From positions 137,263,927-137,327,926 of the forward strand of contig JALGPY010000002.1 in NCBI GenBank assembly GCA_023055425.1: a DNA stretch of 64,000 bases, given 5' to 3'. Every line of letters begins with the position of its first letter. Position 1 is the first letter of the stretch. A model generated the notes under the pieces. That model did no database searches and was not told where the DNA came from. It worked only from the letters and a program-made list of their open reading frames with translations. The DNA is from Linanthus parryae (Eukaryota > Streptophyta > Magnoliopsida > Ericales > Polemoniaceae). A program made the position numbers and the translations under genes. Shown piece by piece: positions 44,301 through 55,020 of this stretch.

Positions 44301-45780
44301 TAACAGCCTTCTGTCACAAAATACTTGGACTTTGGTGATTCCACCACCACAAGCTAACATAATTGGCAACAAGTGGGTTTTTCGCACAAAATACAACCAA
44401 GATGGTTCTGTTTCACGATATAAAGCACGACTAGTAGCTAAAGGCTTTCACCAAACTCCAGGTTTGGACTATGATGAAACCTTTAGCCCAGTTGTCAAGC
44501 ATGCCACTGTTCGCACAATTTTGGCTCTTGCAGCCACTTTTTCTTGGCCTCTTCAACAACTTGATGTAAAAAATGCCTTTTTGCACGGCTACTTGCGTGA
44601 AACAGTATATATGAAGCAACCCACTGGCTTCATTGATCAACAAAAACCTAACCATGTTTGCTTGTTACATAAGTCCATATATGGGCTCAAACAAGCTCCA
44701 CGAGCTTGGTTTGAGCGTTTCACTTCATTTCTGTGTTCTCTTGGCTTTGTTGCCTCTTTTGCAGATTGTTCCCTTTTTATTCGACACCACAAAAACAAAT
44801 TAACTTTACTTTTATTGTATGTTGATGACATAATTGTCACCGGAAATGATTCACACTACATAGATTTCTTATTAGCAAAACTTAATACTGAATTTCAAAT
44901 GACCAATCTTGGTCACTTAACTTATTTCTTAGGGCTGCAAATCACACGTACTTCACTTGGTTTATCTATCACACAAGAAAAATACACAACTGATTTGCTT
45001 GCCAAATTCAATATGCAAAATTGCAAACCCAGCTCCACCCCTTTGGCTGGAGGTGTGAAATTTCACCTACATCAAGGCACACCACTGCCTGATCCCTCTG
45101 TTTATAGACAGTTACTAGGTGGGCTGCAATATTTGACTTTTACACGGCCTGATATATCTTTTGCCGTGAACCATCTTTGTCAGTTCATGCACTCTCCAAC
45201 AAATATTCACCTCAGTGGTGCAAAGCGAGTTTTACGTTATTTACAAGGCACAAAAGCCCATGGCCTTTTTTACACAAAAGGCCATCTCCCTTTACAAATT
45301 TTTACTGACGCCGATTGGGCCGGAGACCCAACGGATCGCCGAAGTACCACTGGGCTTGTTGTGTTTCTAGGCCCAAACCCAGTTCACTGGGCTGCTAAGA
45401 AGCAGCCCACTGTCTCACGCTCTTCTACTGAGGCCGAATATCGGGCCTTAGCCACAGGGGCCGCTGATATTTCTTGGTTTCGTCAATTATTTTACGACTT
45501 GAAATTTTGTTTACCAAAACCTCCATTACTTCATACTGATAATGTTTCTGCTATCTCCCTTACAAACAATCCCATTTTCCACGCTCGGACAAAACATATT
45601 GAGATTGATTATCACTATGTCCGAGAACAAGCTCTACTAAAACACTTACAAATTTGCTTTATTCCCAGTGCAGATCAGGTAGCGGATCTTTTCACAAAGT
45701 CTTTAGCAGCAGCTCCATTTGAAGCTTTACGGGATAAACTGATGGTTCGGCCCACTACCCATCAGTTTAAGGGGCCGTAA
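41365..45780 (+). CDS. Copia gag-pol polyprotein, intact, 1471 residues
   Basis: The single frame starts MALAAHTPASQPLYLLSN. Gag fills about residues 25-230, followed by a Gly/Arg-rich tract (about 230-315) and a CCHC knuckle CQICGYDYHSAIDC (about 321-334). The protease has DTGASNH (about 376). The pre-integrase and zinc region has LWHSRLGHPSSS (about 507) and CESCLAGK. The integrase core has HSDVWGP, TDGGGEY and NGIAERKH, giving its D, D and E near 571, 633 and 670. RT runs from NKWVFRTKY (about 1002) with YVDDIIVTG near 1152. RNase H has FTDADWAGD near 1315, STEAEYRALA and LHTDN. Every catalytic motif checked is present. The length fits plant Copia polyproteins. The stop codon TAA (45778-45780) is the first three bases of the 3' LTR. 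Confidence 0.97.
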   Translation: MALAAHTPASQPLYLLSNIHNLLPFKLDSTNFVLWKHQIASIFRTHTLYGYLDGSIPCPPSIITTDGAPVTNPAYTAWHLQDQAVLTILNATLSQESLTLVIGSQTSRDAWLALERRYASLTRSNILSLKSEFHNLRKGSDSIDLYMQRLKSIRDKLAVAGVQTADEDLLLYALNGLPPEYNSFRSSLRIHSEPIPFEELHVLLKAEEQMHASQIPVADLSSPTAFFHKRGGGGGGGRNPNQRGGGGGGRFGHRGGGGGRSDFRGGRSYSGSGSNPNYGSGYGNGSGYGGGSGYGSNSNRGSGRSSYRGRGGSGRSSNPINCQICGYDYHSAIDCYHRMDYAYQGKHPPEQLSAMAASTSSAHHDQPPTSDLWLTDTGASNHLTADFRNLSLAEPYTGNDSVTVGNGSSLPIQNSGTAYLSTSNNSYLLSNTLHVPGLSVNLLSVHKFCCDHNTRFVFDKNSFYVQDISTNQILFQGPSKNGLYPLSSLSAPSKPQAFLGQRVKSHLWHSRLGHPSSSVLSKCVKCLSSSVKLSANVDAICESCLAGKMSRLPYKLSETATTTPLNLLHSDVWGPASTLSYNGFKYYVLFIDDFSKFTWLFPLKLKSEVSSVFATFKLFIEKLLGYSIKILRTDGGGEYIAYTFQKFLQENGILHQKSCPYTPQQNGIAERKHRHIIETAVTLLHNASLPKIFWYHAVATSVYLINRMPSSNTHNKSPYEILFKVKPDYKFLKVFGCSCYPRLTHYNSSKLDPKTRKCTFLGYASGYKGYLCYDQHTKQFYVSRDVIFDEFTFPFASSASNSSPYSHFDVSVSGPNNNTVPSSTTQISSGTTAGVIPENNFAEGYDPLQPPEVMVSGDSSPCGSVRTPTMLGTDTPRTDTHNTVTAAESQHTSTSRHGLAEQGDPMMPSHPPPSTISTHPMQTRSKSGISKKKLVYYVAPTTCVGFSALHHTPHTHLDPSTFTEAVKSPLWRQAMSNEVNSLLSQNTWTLVIPPPQANIIGNKWVFRTKYNQDGSVSRYKARLVAKGFHQTPGLDYDETFSPVVKHATVRTILALAATFSWPLQQLDVKNAFLHGYLRETVYMKQPTGFIDQQKPNHVCLLHKSIYGLKQAPRAWFERFTSFLCSLGFVASFADCSLFIRHHKNKLTLLLLYVDDIIVTGNDSHYIDFLLAKLNTEFQMTNLGHLTYFLGLQITRTSLGLSITQEKYTTDLLAKFNMQNCKPSSTPLAGGVKFHLHQGTPLPDPSVYRQLLGGLQYLTFTRPDISFAVNHLCQFMHSPTNIHLSGAKRVLRYLQGTKAHGLFYTKGHLPLQIFTDADWAGDPTDRRSTTGLVVFLGPNPVHWAAKKQPTVSRSSTEAEYRALATGAADISWFRQLFYDLKFCLPKPPLLHTDNVSAISLTNNPIFHARTKHIEIDYHYVREQALLKHLQICFIPSADQVADLFTKSLAAAPFEALRDKLMVRPTTHQFKGP
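45769..45777 (+). other. Polypurine tract of Copia E (short)
   Basis: AAGGGGCCG precedes the 3' LTR. It is short and interrupted by pyrimidines but sits exactly at the LTR edge, where plus-strand priming must occur, inside the last codons of the polyprotein. Confidence 0.6.
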
Positions 45781-46082
45781 TAACGGATACTATACTTTGG
45801 GCTGTATTCATCAAGCCCATTCCAGAAGCCCATTATCATCACAGTACAAGCCCGAACATTTCTTGTAAATACCCAATCTTTATAAGGGTAAAATAGTCCT
45901 TTTACTGTATTGTACAAACCCTAAACAATTCCTACCGTTAGATCGTATCCGTACAGATCTGACCGTTGGATCGTGGCTATATAAAGCCTTCTGATGATGT
46001 ATCTGCAATTCATTCAATAGAACGTTTCATTTTCTCTCTTATCTTCTCCGCCTTCTCTCTGAAACCCTAACGGGTTCTTTCA
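45778..46082 (+). repeat. 3' LTR of Copia E
   Basis: 305 bp, identical to 41044-41348, followed by the TTACA target duplication at 46083-46087. It supplies the stop codon of the polyprotein. Confidence 0.96.
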
Positions 46083-46087
46083 TTACA

Positions 46088-46455
46088 GAGATCTGACCTA
46101 TTGTGCATAGGATGTTCAGTTAATCTAATTCTAATTCAGGGAATCCAGATGTATAGTTGATTCAAAAGCTTTGAAATATGGTGATACTGGCGGAGCCGTG
46201 TAGTAGCCCTTAACACAAAACTGTGCATTCCAGCAAATGTTAGCCTAGTCTGCTTTGAAGATCTAAAACGCTTACCAAGAATTTTGGATAACAGAATTTG
46301 GTTACTTTGACCAGGATGAGGTAAAGAACTTTAATTAGGTAGCGAGAAGGAAAATCACAGAGAGTTCAATGACCAACGCAACTGGTGTTGTTTGGATGAT
46401 TGATTTTTCACTGGAAGCAGTATAAAAGTGTTTTCATGACCAATGTCAGGTGACA
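46088..46455. other. Intergenic, nothing recognised
   Basis: This is the host side of the Copia E insertion. No coding sequence or repeat could be supported. Confidence 0.4.
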
Positions 46456-47239
46456 ACCAGAGTTCCCCCAAACACTTCAGCATGTTCAGGGTTCAGCAAA
46501 CCCTTTGGAGGGTTTGAAGACAATCCCGTTGAAGTGTTCAGGGAACATCTAGTGGACACGAGACTATTCTCCTTTCCTCTGTTTGGTTTCTTGGTATGTA
46601 GGACTACAACAGGGTGAACTAATATTTATAGCATGTTCTAACTACAAGTTTTTCTAGGTACTTGAACCTAGTATAAAATTAGTGACAGATTAGAGAACAG
46701 AGAATATTTAGTCAAGTGAGCATTCACAAACCTATATTGCGAGTTTAAGGCCTACTTTTTCTAAATTCCAGAATATCTGAAATTCCCCAATATTTCAATA
46801 ACAAAATCTGAAAGGAGTATGGTCTTTCCACTTGCTCTGATTCAGCCATGGGAGACTGTTTTACACATGAAATATTCTCAAAAATAAAAGGGGCAACATT
46901 CTTACTATCCCACTAAAAGGAGTATGGTCATTCCACTTGCTCTGATTCTCTCCATCTCACTTGACCTGTTTTCTTACCAGGTTCAGAAGCAATATCTCTA
47001 TCACGGAAGAATACAGCTACCCTGAATTTTCCTTTGAATGAAGGTAATAGTAACAGCCATATCTCTACAACAGCAAGTATAAATACTACTATTGACTAAG
47101 CAGTTTCCTCAACAAACCATCAAAAGAACTAAGAACATCAAATGTCCCCTAGAGTTTCCCTGACCGCTTCATTGGGGATTTCACGAGTTTCGATGTAGAT
47201 GTTCCTACTGAAGTGTTTGGGGGAACTCCGGGGGGCACT
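46456..47239. repeat. MITE-like element with about 100-bp imperfect terminal inverted repeats
   Basis: Left end AGAGTTCCCCCAAACACTTCAG (from 46459) matches the reverse complement of the right end (GGAGTTCCCCCAAACACTTCAG, 47229-47208). A second matching block, GTTCAGGGAACATCTAGTGGACA (near 46537) versus GGTCAGGGAAACTCTAGGGGACA (reverse complement of about 47170-47148), extends the inverted repeats to about 100 bp. No transposase is present. Target duplications were not identified, so superfamily and exact ends are open. Confidence 0.6.
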
Positions 47240-48103
<864 letters not shown>

Positions 48104-48167
48104 CTCCCTCCATTCCATATATCACCTACTGAGGCTGATCTCAAAAATCAAATAGCAGAGATGGGAG
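48104..48167. repeat. Short Stowaway-like MITE remnant
   Basis: CTCCCTCCATTCC at the left and GATGGGAG at the right form short terminal inverted repeats, flanked by TA on both sides (48102-48103 and 48168-48169). Stowaway elements have CTCCCTCC ends and TA targets. At 64 bp most of the interior is gone. Confidence 0.45.
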
Positions 48168-48169
48168 TA

Positions 48170-49740
48170 CAAAGTAATCTCTGGAGTCATAAGCACAGGG
48201 GATTTTCAGAATTGAGAAGGGGCCTATTTTTACTCTATCCACAGATAGGCCATAAAGGATTGGTGTGAAGTTCAGAGAAACCACGAAATTGCCACCAAAA
48301 CAAGCCAAGAACATGTGTAGCAGACCTTCACAGTTAAGGCAGCAATTTGATGTTAATTGCGATAGTGCCATTATATGTCATCTATGTCCTCCAGCAACTT
48401 ACCCCGTACAAGAAACGGACAAGTTTGAATGACCCGGTTGTAAATCGACGACCGCATACCCGTTTTAGATGATCAAGGCAAGAATTCTCAGTATTTTAAT
48501 GATCTACAAGTCTCTACTACCTATTTACGCGAAATCCAACAAAACATAGGATTGCAGAGTAACCCAAACTATGACTAGTAAAGCTTCAGTATTTACACAT
48601 CAAGGCAGAGAAACTGGAGGGGTCTGACACAAACTGAAAATATTCTATGACCTTACAAAATCTGTAGATCAAGGAACTAATCTAACCTCTAGCCATTGAT
48701 GCGAGACACGAACCGAGAACGAATGGGTGTATTACTGAACCCTGTTTCTGCACATCTGCTTTCAACTACTGGATATAATTAACGCTTGCATCAACACACA
48801 TTGAAAGGATCTGAACTCTCATATCAACAATTTCTGCATGCAAGTATGACGCAGAAAGGAGTTTATAACAATAGAAACCAGAAATTAAGCAAACATAAAA
48901 GGGTCTTGATGTGCCATTAATCATGAAGTTCTTCTATACTTAGTTGTCTTGTCTTTCAATTACCAGAAACTCAGACCAGATCGATTTAACTCTGTGAACA
49001 CCTCCGCCTTTGGCAGCCTTCGGACTTTTCAACTTAGGTTCTGTAATAAGCAACTTCTCAAGGGGGGAGTAAGAGGCAAGTAGAAACTCTCAACTTCAAT
49101 TCATCTTGCCTTCTTGTTCTAAACAGAACAAATTTACATATCCTTATTGTGCCCTTGAAAAGTTGGCAGACTTCAACACAATTGTTGTACATTTAACCCG
49201 GCTATCACAATATTAGGAAAAAAAATGCAACAAACATTACAGATTGAGATTGAAGATCGACAGAGAGAAATATCCAGCTCTTGCAATGCTGGGGCGCGTC
49301 AAATAATAACAAGTGCAGACTTGATTTCCAAACAATCTCCAGCGTCTAAATCAATTGGTATATTGTCTGGTATTCGTACACTTCCCACACACCTGCAACC
49401 AGGTGCTTAGTGGACGAAATTAGGCATCAAACAGCGCACAATTATAGAAACGGTTCCTGTTAATGAATAGAAAAATGAGTGTTAATTAATGTTCACCCAT
49501 CCAAGGAAAGTTCCTCAACTGCATGTGAGCATCTTAGCACATGCATTCATTGAAGTATTAAAGAGCGGCTTCTTAAGATTTCAGCTTTTATATGCATGTA
49601 GACACTCCATTGTTTTCTTAATTCATCAGGTTGCATGATCTCAAAAGTAAATTCGTTCATGGTCACCCGTTGTTGGAAGAGGATAAAAGAAGCAGGTAGA
49701 GCCAAAAGCTAGTTGTGGGATTACTCTAATTAAGGCAAAA
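48170..49740. other. Intergenic, no gene called
   Basis: AT-rich, with only short ORFs in all frames. From about 49640 there is residual similarity to the F-box copy (minus strand), which fades to the left. Confidence 0.35.
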
Positions 49741-49992
49741 TTACTTGGTAAAAAATTCTAACAAAGTCCAAATAACCCTAAAATACTTCTGTTGCTGATA
49801 ATCTTTCAAGCTTTGGAATTGATGTCCAGCAATACCTTCATTCTGTACAATAATGACACTACTTCTGACAACATCTTGTATAGGCATGCGCTCAAGAACA
49901 AAGTTGATCAAATTCCTCAGGAGTCCGGTAATCCTGGAGGCTGTCACAGTGGACATTTTTCTTCTAGCTGTTCTTCCAATTTGATTAGCCAT
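49741..49992 (-). pseudogene. F-box-type gene start, truncated copy 2
   Basis: ATG at 49992 gives MANQIGRTARRKMSTVTASR, then an F-box-like FVLERMPIQDVVRSS. After that the text departs from the family (QNEGIAGHQ) and ends FFTK* at 49741. At the DNA level it aligns with copy 1 (39339 downward), but without the 2-bp deletion there. Only the first 83 residues remain in frame, and a full F-box protein of this family is around 400 residues. It lies just behind the intact gene, in the same order as copy 1 behind its own partner. Confidence 0.7.
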
Positions 49993-50195
49993 CTATATTT
50001 GATCTTGGATTCTCGGAAACAAAAAGATTTACAACTTCTACGACTGATCTTGAGGACATCAAATGATATATAGTTCCCCTTCTGGAAGCCTAGGGGACAT
50101 CCATGCTCTGAAACTGATGACACATTCAACGGACCTTTGACGTGAAGATGGCATGATTGACCAATGCTGCCTAAGATGCAAAATTGACTGTATCT

Positions 50196-51693
50196 CTAGG
50201 CTTGAATGCAATACCTACATGACAAGTTAATCTTCTTGTATACTAATTCAGCTCGAGGTGATGCTCGACTGAAAGGCATCAATCTTTTTGATATATCGAG
50301 TTCCTTACTCGCATCCATAGTTACGTTGAAGTCGACGAACATCTTCTGTAGCAAAGGCGAAGATGCCAGTAAGCTTTGAATGAAGAGCAACTCATCTCTC
50401 AAACCCCTGATGGAAGATATAATCACAGTCTGAAGATTGCTGGAATTTAGGTTGGTGTAGGGCAGCATACCCACATTACTTGGCTCTGGCATATGTGCAT
50501 TGTCCAGGACAGAAGAGGTCTGTAGAAAGAGGATAATCAGAATAACATCTCCTTCGATAAATACAAAATCCAAGAAAGCATGCCCATTAAACAGAAACTC
50601 ACCCTCACAAAAAGCTTTTCCAGATTACAACATGTTCCAAGCAAACACTGAAGACGTAACATCTGGGCTGCATTGTCAAACTGAAAACCGAATAACTCGA
50701 GAATCCTCATGTTATCAAAGGTAGTTGATGAGGTCCGAAGAATGACACTTGCAGTGAAAAGCTGCACATGAAATAAAGATAATCTATGAGTTGCAAGTTT
50801 CCATATATTGTAGTAGTAATAGCATTAGACCATAAAATACACTGACCTCAAGGAAAGGGCCATCACAAAGCAGCTGTCGAAGTTTTGGTAACTTGTTAAG
50901 AAACTTGATCAAATCGATTGCTCCTCTTTGCTTAGTGTTTGTAGCCGTTATTCCAATTATAACACGAAGTCTTAGCCAAGTTTGGGAATCTTTCAAAGTT
51001 TATCAGACTTACATCAGTACTCCACTTTGAAACAAAAGCAGTGAGTTTTGGAGTATGTATTTTAAAATATTTGATGCCCGTGCACAACTCAAAGGTTAAC
51101 TTATCCAACAATGGTGCACTGGGTTCAAGACTTTCAAATGCTTCGGCATTCAATGCGATCTTTTGGAGTAGAAGGATAGTTAGTTTGGTGAAACCCAATA
51201 ATGGATTTGGAGGAGTGAATAAAAAATTATTGACAACCAAACATTCCAATTCCGGACAAGAGAAAACATGAGAAGGCAGCTTAGATGGTGGCATAGCGTG
51301 ACTACTCAGGACTAGATCCTTGGTACCATTCCTAGACAGGTATAAAAGCCACTGAACAATATGTTGCTTCCAGTCATAATCTATGTGCGGAATGTGAAGA
51401 TGAAACTTCAGAATCCGACCCTTGTGAAGTAACAGGACACTATTGATTGCATTCACATACAACACTACATTGGATGGCTTCCTTCTGAAATTTATGTCAA
51501 AAAACTGCTTATCGAACACAAGATTAGGGTGCTCTGACCAAATATACCTCCACTTTCTTGACAAAATGCATGTTCTTGCTGAATCACGAACAGGCAGGCG
51601 ATCTAAAATTCCATGCATCAAGTGTATTGGCAGGACACATAAAATATCATCTGCTCCATACTCCACTGTGAGCCTTTTATGAAGGTCACTCAT
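50196..51693 (-). CDS. F-box/FBD/LRR-type protein gene, three exons, one probable frameshift
   Basis: Start ATG at 51693 (MSDLHKRLTVEYGADDILCV). F-box at residues about 18-60: LPIHLMHGILDRLPVRDSAR, then SRKWRYIWSEHPNLVFD. LRR-like segments follow, for example QWLLYLSRNGTKDLVL and LPSHVFSCPELECLVV. Exon 1 ends at 50847, exon 2 is 50761-50603 and exon 3 is 50519-50196; introns 50846-50762 and 50602-50520 have GT...AG ends and keep phase. Near 50965 the frame must change by one base (from INFERFPNLAKT to VIIGITATNTKQ) to reach the rest of exon 1. This is either a real lesion or a sequence error. The C-terminus (RDELLFIQSLLASSPLLQ) matches F-box/FBD-type proteins, which act as substrate adaptors of SCF ubiquitin ligases. 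The ORF is open upstream to 51894, but the Met at 51693 matches the usual start relative to the F-box. Confidence 0.8.
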
Positions 51694-51893
51694 GTCTGAT
51701 AAAACAAAAAGATGATATGCATCAACTGGAAAAAGTATAGAAGGACGAAATCCAACACTAAGAAGATTAAAAGACAGAAAATTGCATAAAACATAATACA
51801 CCTGATTATGGTAGAAACTAATTATATTACTAAATGACTGTTTCATGCCCCAATACTCTCCCTCGAGAGTGAAGTGAAACAACAAATGCACCA

Positions 51894-53344
51894 AGTGAAA
51901 CAGAAAGATTATAAATGAAAAAAAAGGTCAGACTAGCAGGCGAGGCAGCATAGACAATCAAGTGTGGAGGGCTCAATCATCCTTGGAAGAGTAAATAGTT
52001 ATTGACAAGGTGGAATTTATTACTATCCACGGTAAATAGGAAGTTATGTATTCTTCCTAGGAGATGGATTAACCTTTTACTTTTTCATTTAATGGTAAGA
52101 AGAAGCGACTTAAGAGAAAAATCTTATTTGAGAGTAACTATGAGAGTTCCCATCCGCTAGAGAATATCCAGTTTGAGCCATAGCTTATACCAGGAAGGAG
52201 ATCGCGTCACACTAGCAATCTAACTCTAGCCCCACCAAAATGTGGACCCCAAGCCAAGGGGTGGGCAACAATCACAGGTGACTCGTATTAGGAACCGAAC
52301 CATGATCTACCTGCCTTCAAACCACTCAGAACCACTTGAAATAACAGCTCCGATGTCGAACTTTTTCATAAACGGCATATATTTCTAATGATTCAGAAAA
52401 AAACTACAAGATTGATGTTGAAAACAGAGTACAAAGAAATGTAATCGAAGGTTGGCAGACGGAACCTATGAGGCGCTGATTTGTGTGTGGGAACTTCACG
52501 ACGCACTGAGTTCAGAAAAATAAAGATGTTGGCTGGTTGAAATGTGGCAAATCTATTTATGTACTCGGACAAACTGTTTCAGTTTCTAGTAGATTAAATC
52601 GAATAGAACCGTCAACACACGATAACGATCATCTTTCAAATTTTGAAAACAGCATTTATGTAGTAAAAAAACTAGTTTTGCACTGCAATAGGGGATGAAG
52701 GTTGCCTTAGCGTTTTTAAATTGCTGTATATGAAGCTGAGTTGATGAGAAAGGCATTGTTTTTCCTACTGAACGTTGGCATATAGTTTAATGAGGGACAA
52801 CATTTTTATTTGGTAATTGAAGGGCAACCCCACCTTTTCTATAACAGAAGTCAGCTGCAGCCATTGGCCATGTTTGGGGTCGAGTACATATCTCCCACTA
52901 TTAGAATTGGATATATCCATTGTCCGCAAACAAGACTAATGTAAACTGGAGTACTTACTAAACCGCATTGATTTGCAGAAGTAATTCCTTCCGTTTTTCT
53001 TTCAATTAGATAAATTTTCCATTTTCAGGTATAGTCTATCTTCTTCATCTTTGCCAGGGTTTTACTTCTTCACCTTACCTGACCAAACTTCTATTTCCCA
53101 GCGAGAACAAACACCATTTAGATTTACTACACTAAAATCAACTGTTTATACACTACAAACACGTCCATTTAGAATAGAAGAGGTGAAAAATGAGAACCTG
53201 TTCGTTGCGTCGCCGTCGGATCTGTGTGTTCCCGTTGAATCGCCGTCGCACAGTGCGGCGTTGGAGAGTTCGCCGTCCGTCGGTCTCTGTCTCCTCTAGG
53301 GCAGCAGGGCCAGAAAAAAAAATTTGGGGAAAAGCACTCAAAAA
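51894..53344. other. Upstream region of the F-box gene, no gene called
   Basis: It may hold the promoter and 5' untranslated sequence of the minus-strand F-box gene. A GC-rich block at 53195-53300 (CGCCGTCG repeats) could be an untranslated first exon. None of this is proven by motif. Confidence 0.3.
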
Positions 53345-53570
53345 TGGATTTAGGTCCTCTCTGTCCTAAACTCCTAATCTCTCCAAATCTGGACAGTTTA
53401 ATGACTTTTTGATTATCACAAAATTAATTTTTGATTTATCATTATTATCCTAATTTAATTTCACATTCCATTTTGATTGATATGAGGGTTAGTAAAAGAT
53501 TAATTTTGTAAAAAAAATTATTATAAGTCTTGAATTGCCCGGACTTTAGGAGATTTGTCCAAGATGGATC
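53345..53570. repeat. Short MITE-like element with imperfect inverted ends
   Basis: The left end GGATTTAGGTCCTCTCTGTCC and the right end (reverse complement GGATCCAGATCCATCTTGGAC) resemble each other and the ends of the adjacent element. The AT-rich interior has no ORF. Confidence 0.35.
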
Positions 53571-54350
53571 TGGATCCTCTCCAGTCCCTAATTCCCTACA
53601 GTCCCTCCAGCCTCAATCACATCCATCCATCTCAAGGCATTAGAGAGATTAATACACGTGTAATGTGCTTTTAATTAACGGCGTTGCTCCTTTCATCGTC
53701 CATTAAGAACAGCTCCTTTCATCCTCCACCAACATCAAACTTCATCATCTTCAAGCTTTTGTTCAAGATCTTAATCGCAGCTATGAGCAAATTTCGAAAT
53801 CTACTTTCTTCTTCGAGCTATAAGACCTGCTATGTGAGAAATCGCCTCTGTTGATAAAGCTCTAATCTTCAACAAAAACACAGGAAGCCGTTCCTCAAGA
53901 ATCAAATTCGAGTTTCAATCAGATCGGACATTGAGTGAACTGAATAAAGATTGGGTCCAGTCTCTATAATGCCTTGAGATGAGAAGATTGATGAATGACT
54001 TCGTGATTTCTCTATCCCCTCACAGATCTGAAACACGCCATCGCCCACAACATCGCGACCTGTACTCGCTGAATTGCTGTGATTGAGTGATTTCGTCATG
54101 GAGGCAATTGAATTATAGTGATTTGTTTAATGCGATGGGATGTTCGTTGATCGATCCAGATTGCTACCAGAGTAGGCATGCGTGATTTTGACACGGCTTC
54201 CTCTTCTCTCTCCTCTTATACTAACGGCGTTTTTAACTTGATTTCCTCCGTTCGAGAAGGCCAAGTGTTTCGATCACAATTTTTGATCGAACGGCTCCAA
54301 ATTAATGGGCTGCAGGGACTTTAGGGGACTATGGACCGGAGAGGATCCAA
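53571..54350. repeat. MITE-like element with about 42-bp terminal inverted repeats
   Basis: The left end TGGATCCTCTCCAGTCCCTA...CAGTCCCTCCAGCC (53571-53612) pairs with the reverse complement of the right end, TGGATCCTCTCCGGTCCATA...AAGTCCCTGCAGCC (54349-54308). Length is about 780 bp with no transposase. The target duplication is not clear. Confidence 0.7.
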
Positions 54351-54398
54351 ATCCCCCTTCGTTTGCCCTCAATTTAAAAAACTAATCAAAATGGTATA

Positions 54399-55020
54399 TG
54401 TTATAAAAAAGTTTTTATACCTCTCACGACCACTCACGCCTCACGAACGATAACGAAAGATGAAATCACACAAGATTTACGTGGTTCGCTAGGCCAAGTC
54501 AAGCTAACTACGTCCACAGGGAAGAAAGACCTGTATTCACTGGCTAGGAACGATTACCAATGCTTACATACGTTCATAGGGTCCCCAAATGATCCTTTTA
54601 TAGCCCCCAAACCGCCCCGATACAATTAGGAAACATTCCCATCCTTATTTGCCGCCTCCCGGATTGTCTTCGTGCGAAGACCCTTCATGCGAAGACCCTT
54701 GGTGCGAAGACAAAATGTCTTTGTGCGAATGCCTTCATGTGAAGACTTTTTGCCTCTTCGTGCGAAGATCTTCTCACTTTGAGACAGAGAGCACTTCCAC
54801 GAAGAGGCTTTTAGTTTGGCTAACACTTGTCTTCATGCGAAGACACTGGGCTTCACTTCACCTTTGCATCTTTGAGTATCTTCTAAGTCTTCAAGACACT
54901 TTTCAACAAAAATGATTTTGTGTTTGATTTTGATTTTGTGTGTAAAATTCATGATAGATTCTTGTTGTTCTATAAATTTAAATTATTTTATAAATTGTAG
55001 TAAACATCAAGTTGATGAAC
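54399..55020. repeat. LTR-like block with ACGTGGTTCGC motif
   Basis: It starts TGTTATAAAAAAG and carries GATTTACGTGGTTCGCTAG and CTACGTCCACAGG, the same style as the solo LTR at 39670 (TGTTAT..., AACGTGGTTCAC..., CCTCCACG). The right end and target duplication were not found. Confidence 0.4.
54660..54845. repeat. Interspersed hairpin repeats GTCTTCrTGCGAAGAC
   Basis: At least six copies of CTTCrTGCGAAGAC-like sequence occur, several with a GTCTTCG-TG-CGAAGAC stem. They lie inside the LTR-like block. Confidence 0.7.

Larger units (their letters stand above)
41044..46082 (+). mobile_element. Copia E: complete, probably autonomous Ty1/Copia retrotransposon
   Basis: The element is 5039 bp. It has two 305-bp LTRs with no difference found by direct comparison, target duplication TTACA at 41039-41043 and 46083-46087, a primer-binding site at 41349, a purine-rich tract before the 3' LTR and one uninterrupted polyprotein. 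Identical LTRs imply a very recent insertion, because both copies are made from one template. The LTR ends are TA...CA rather than TG...CA, a non-canonical type known mainly from Copia. Confidence 0.96.

Noticed and set aside
41518..44840. ORFs of 60-208 codons in other frames of Copia E
   Set aside because: They overlap the intact polyprotein and show no independent protein character; the Gly-rich tract produces long antisense and shifted frames.
51005..51025. Intron donor GTAAGT in the first exon of the F-box gene
   Set aside because: An acceptor that restores the frame would give an intron under about 50 bp, too short for a plant intron; a frameshift is simpler.
53051..53341. Small genes in the GC-rich block upstream of the F-box gene
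   Set aside because: Both frames derive from CGCCGTCG repeats; at best it is untranslated sequence.
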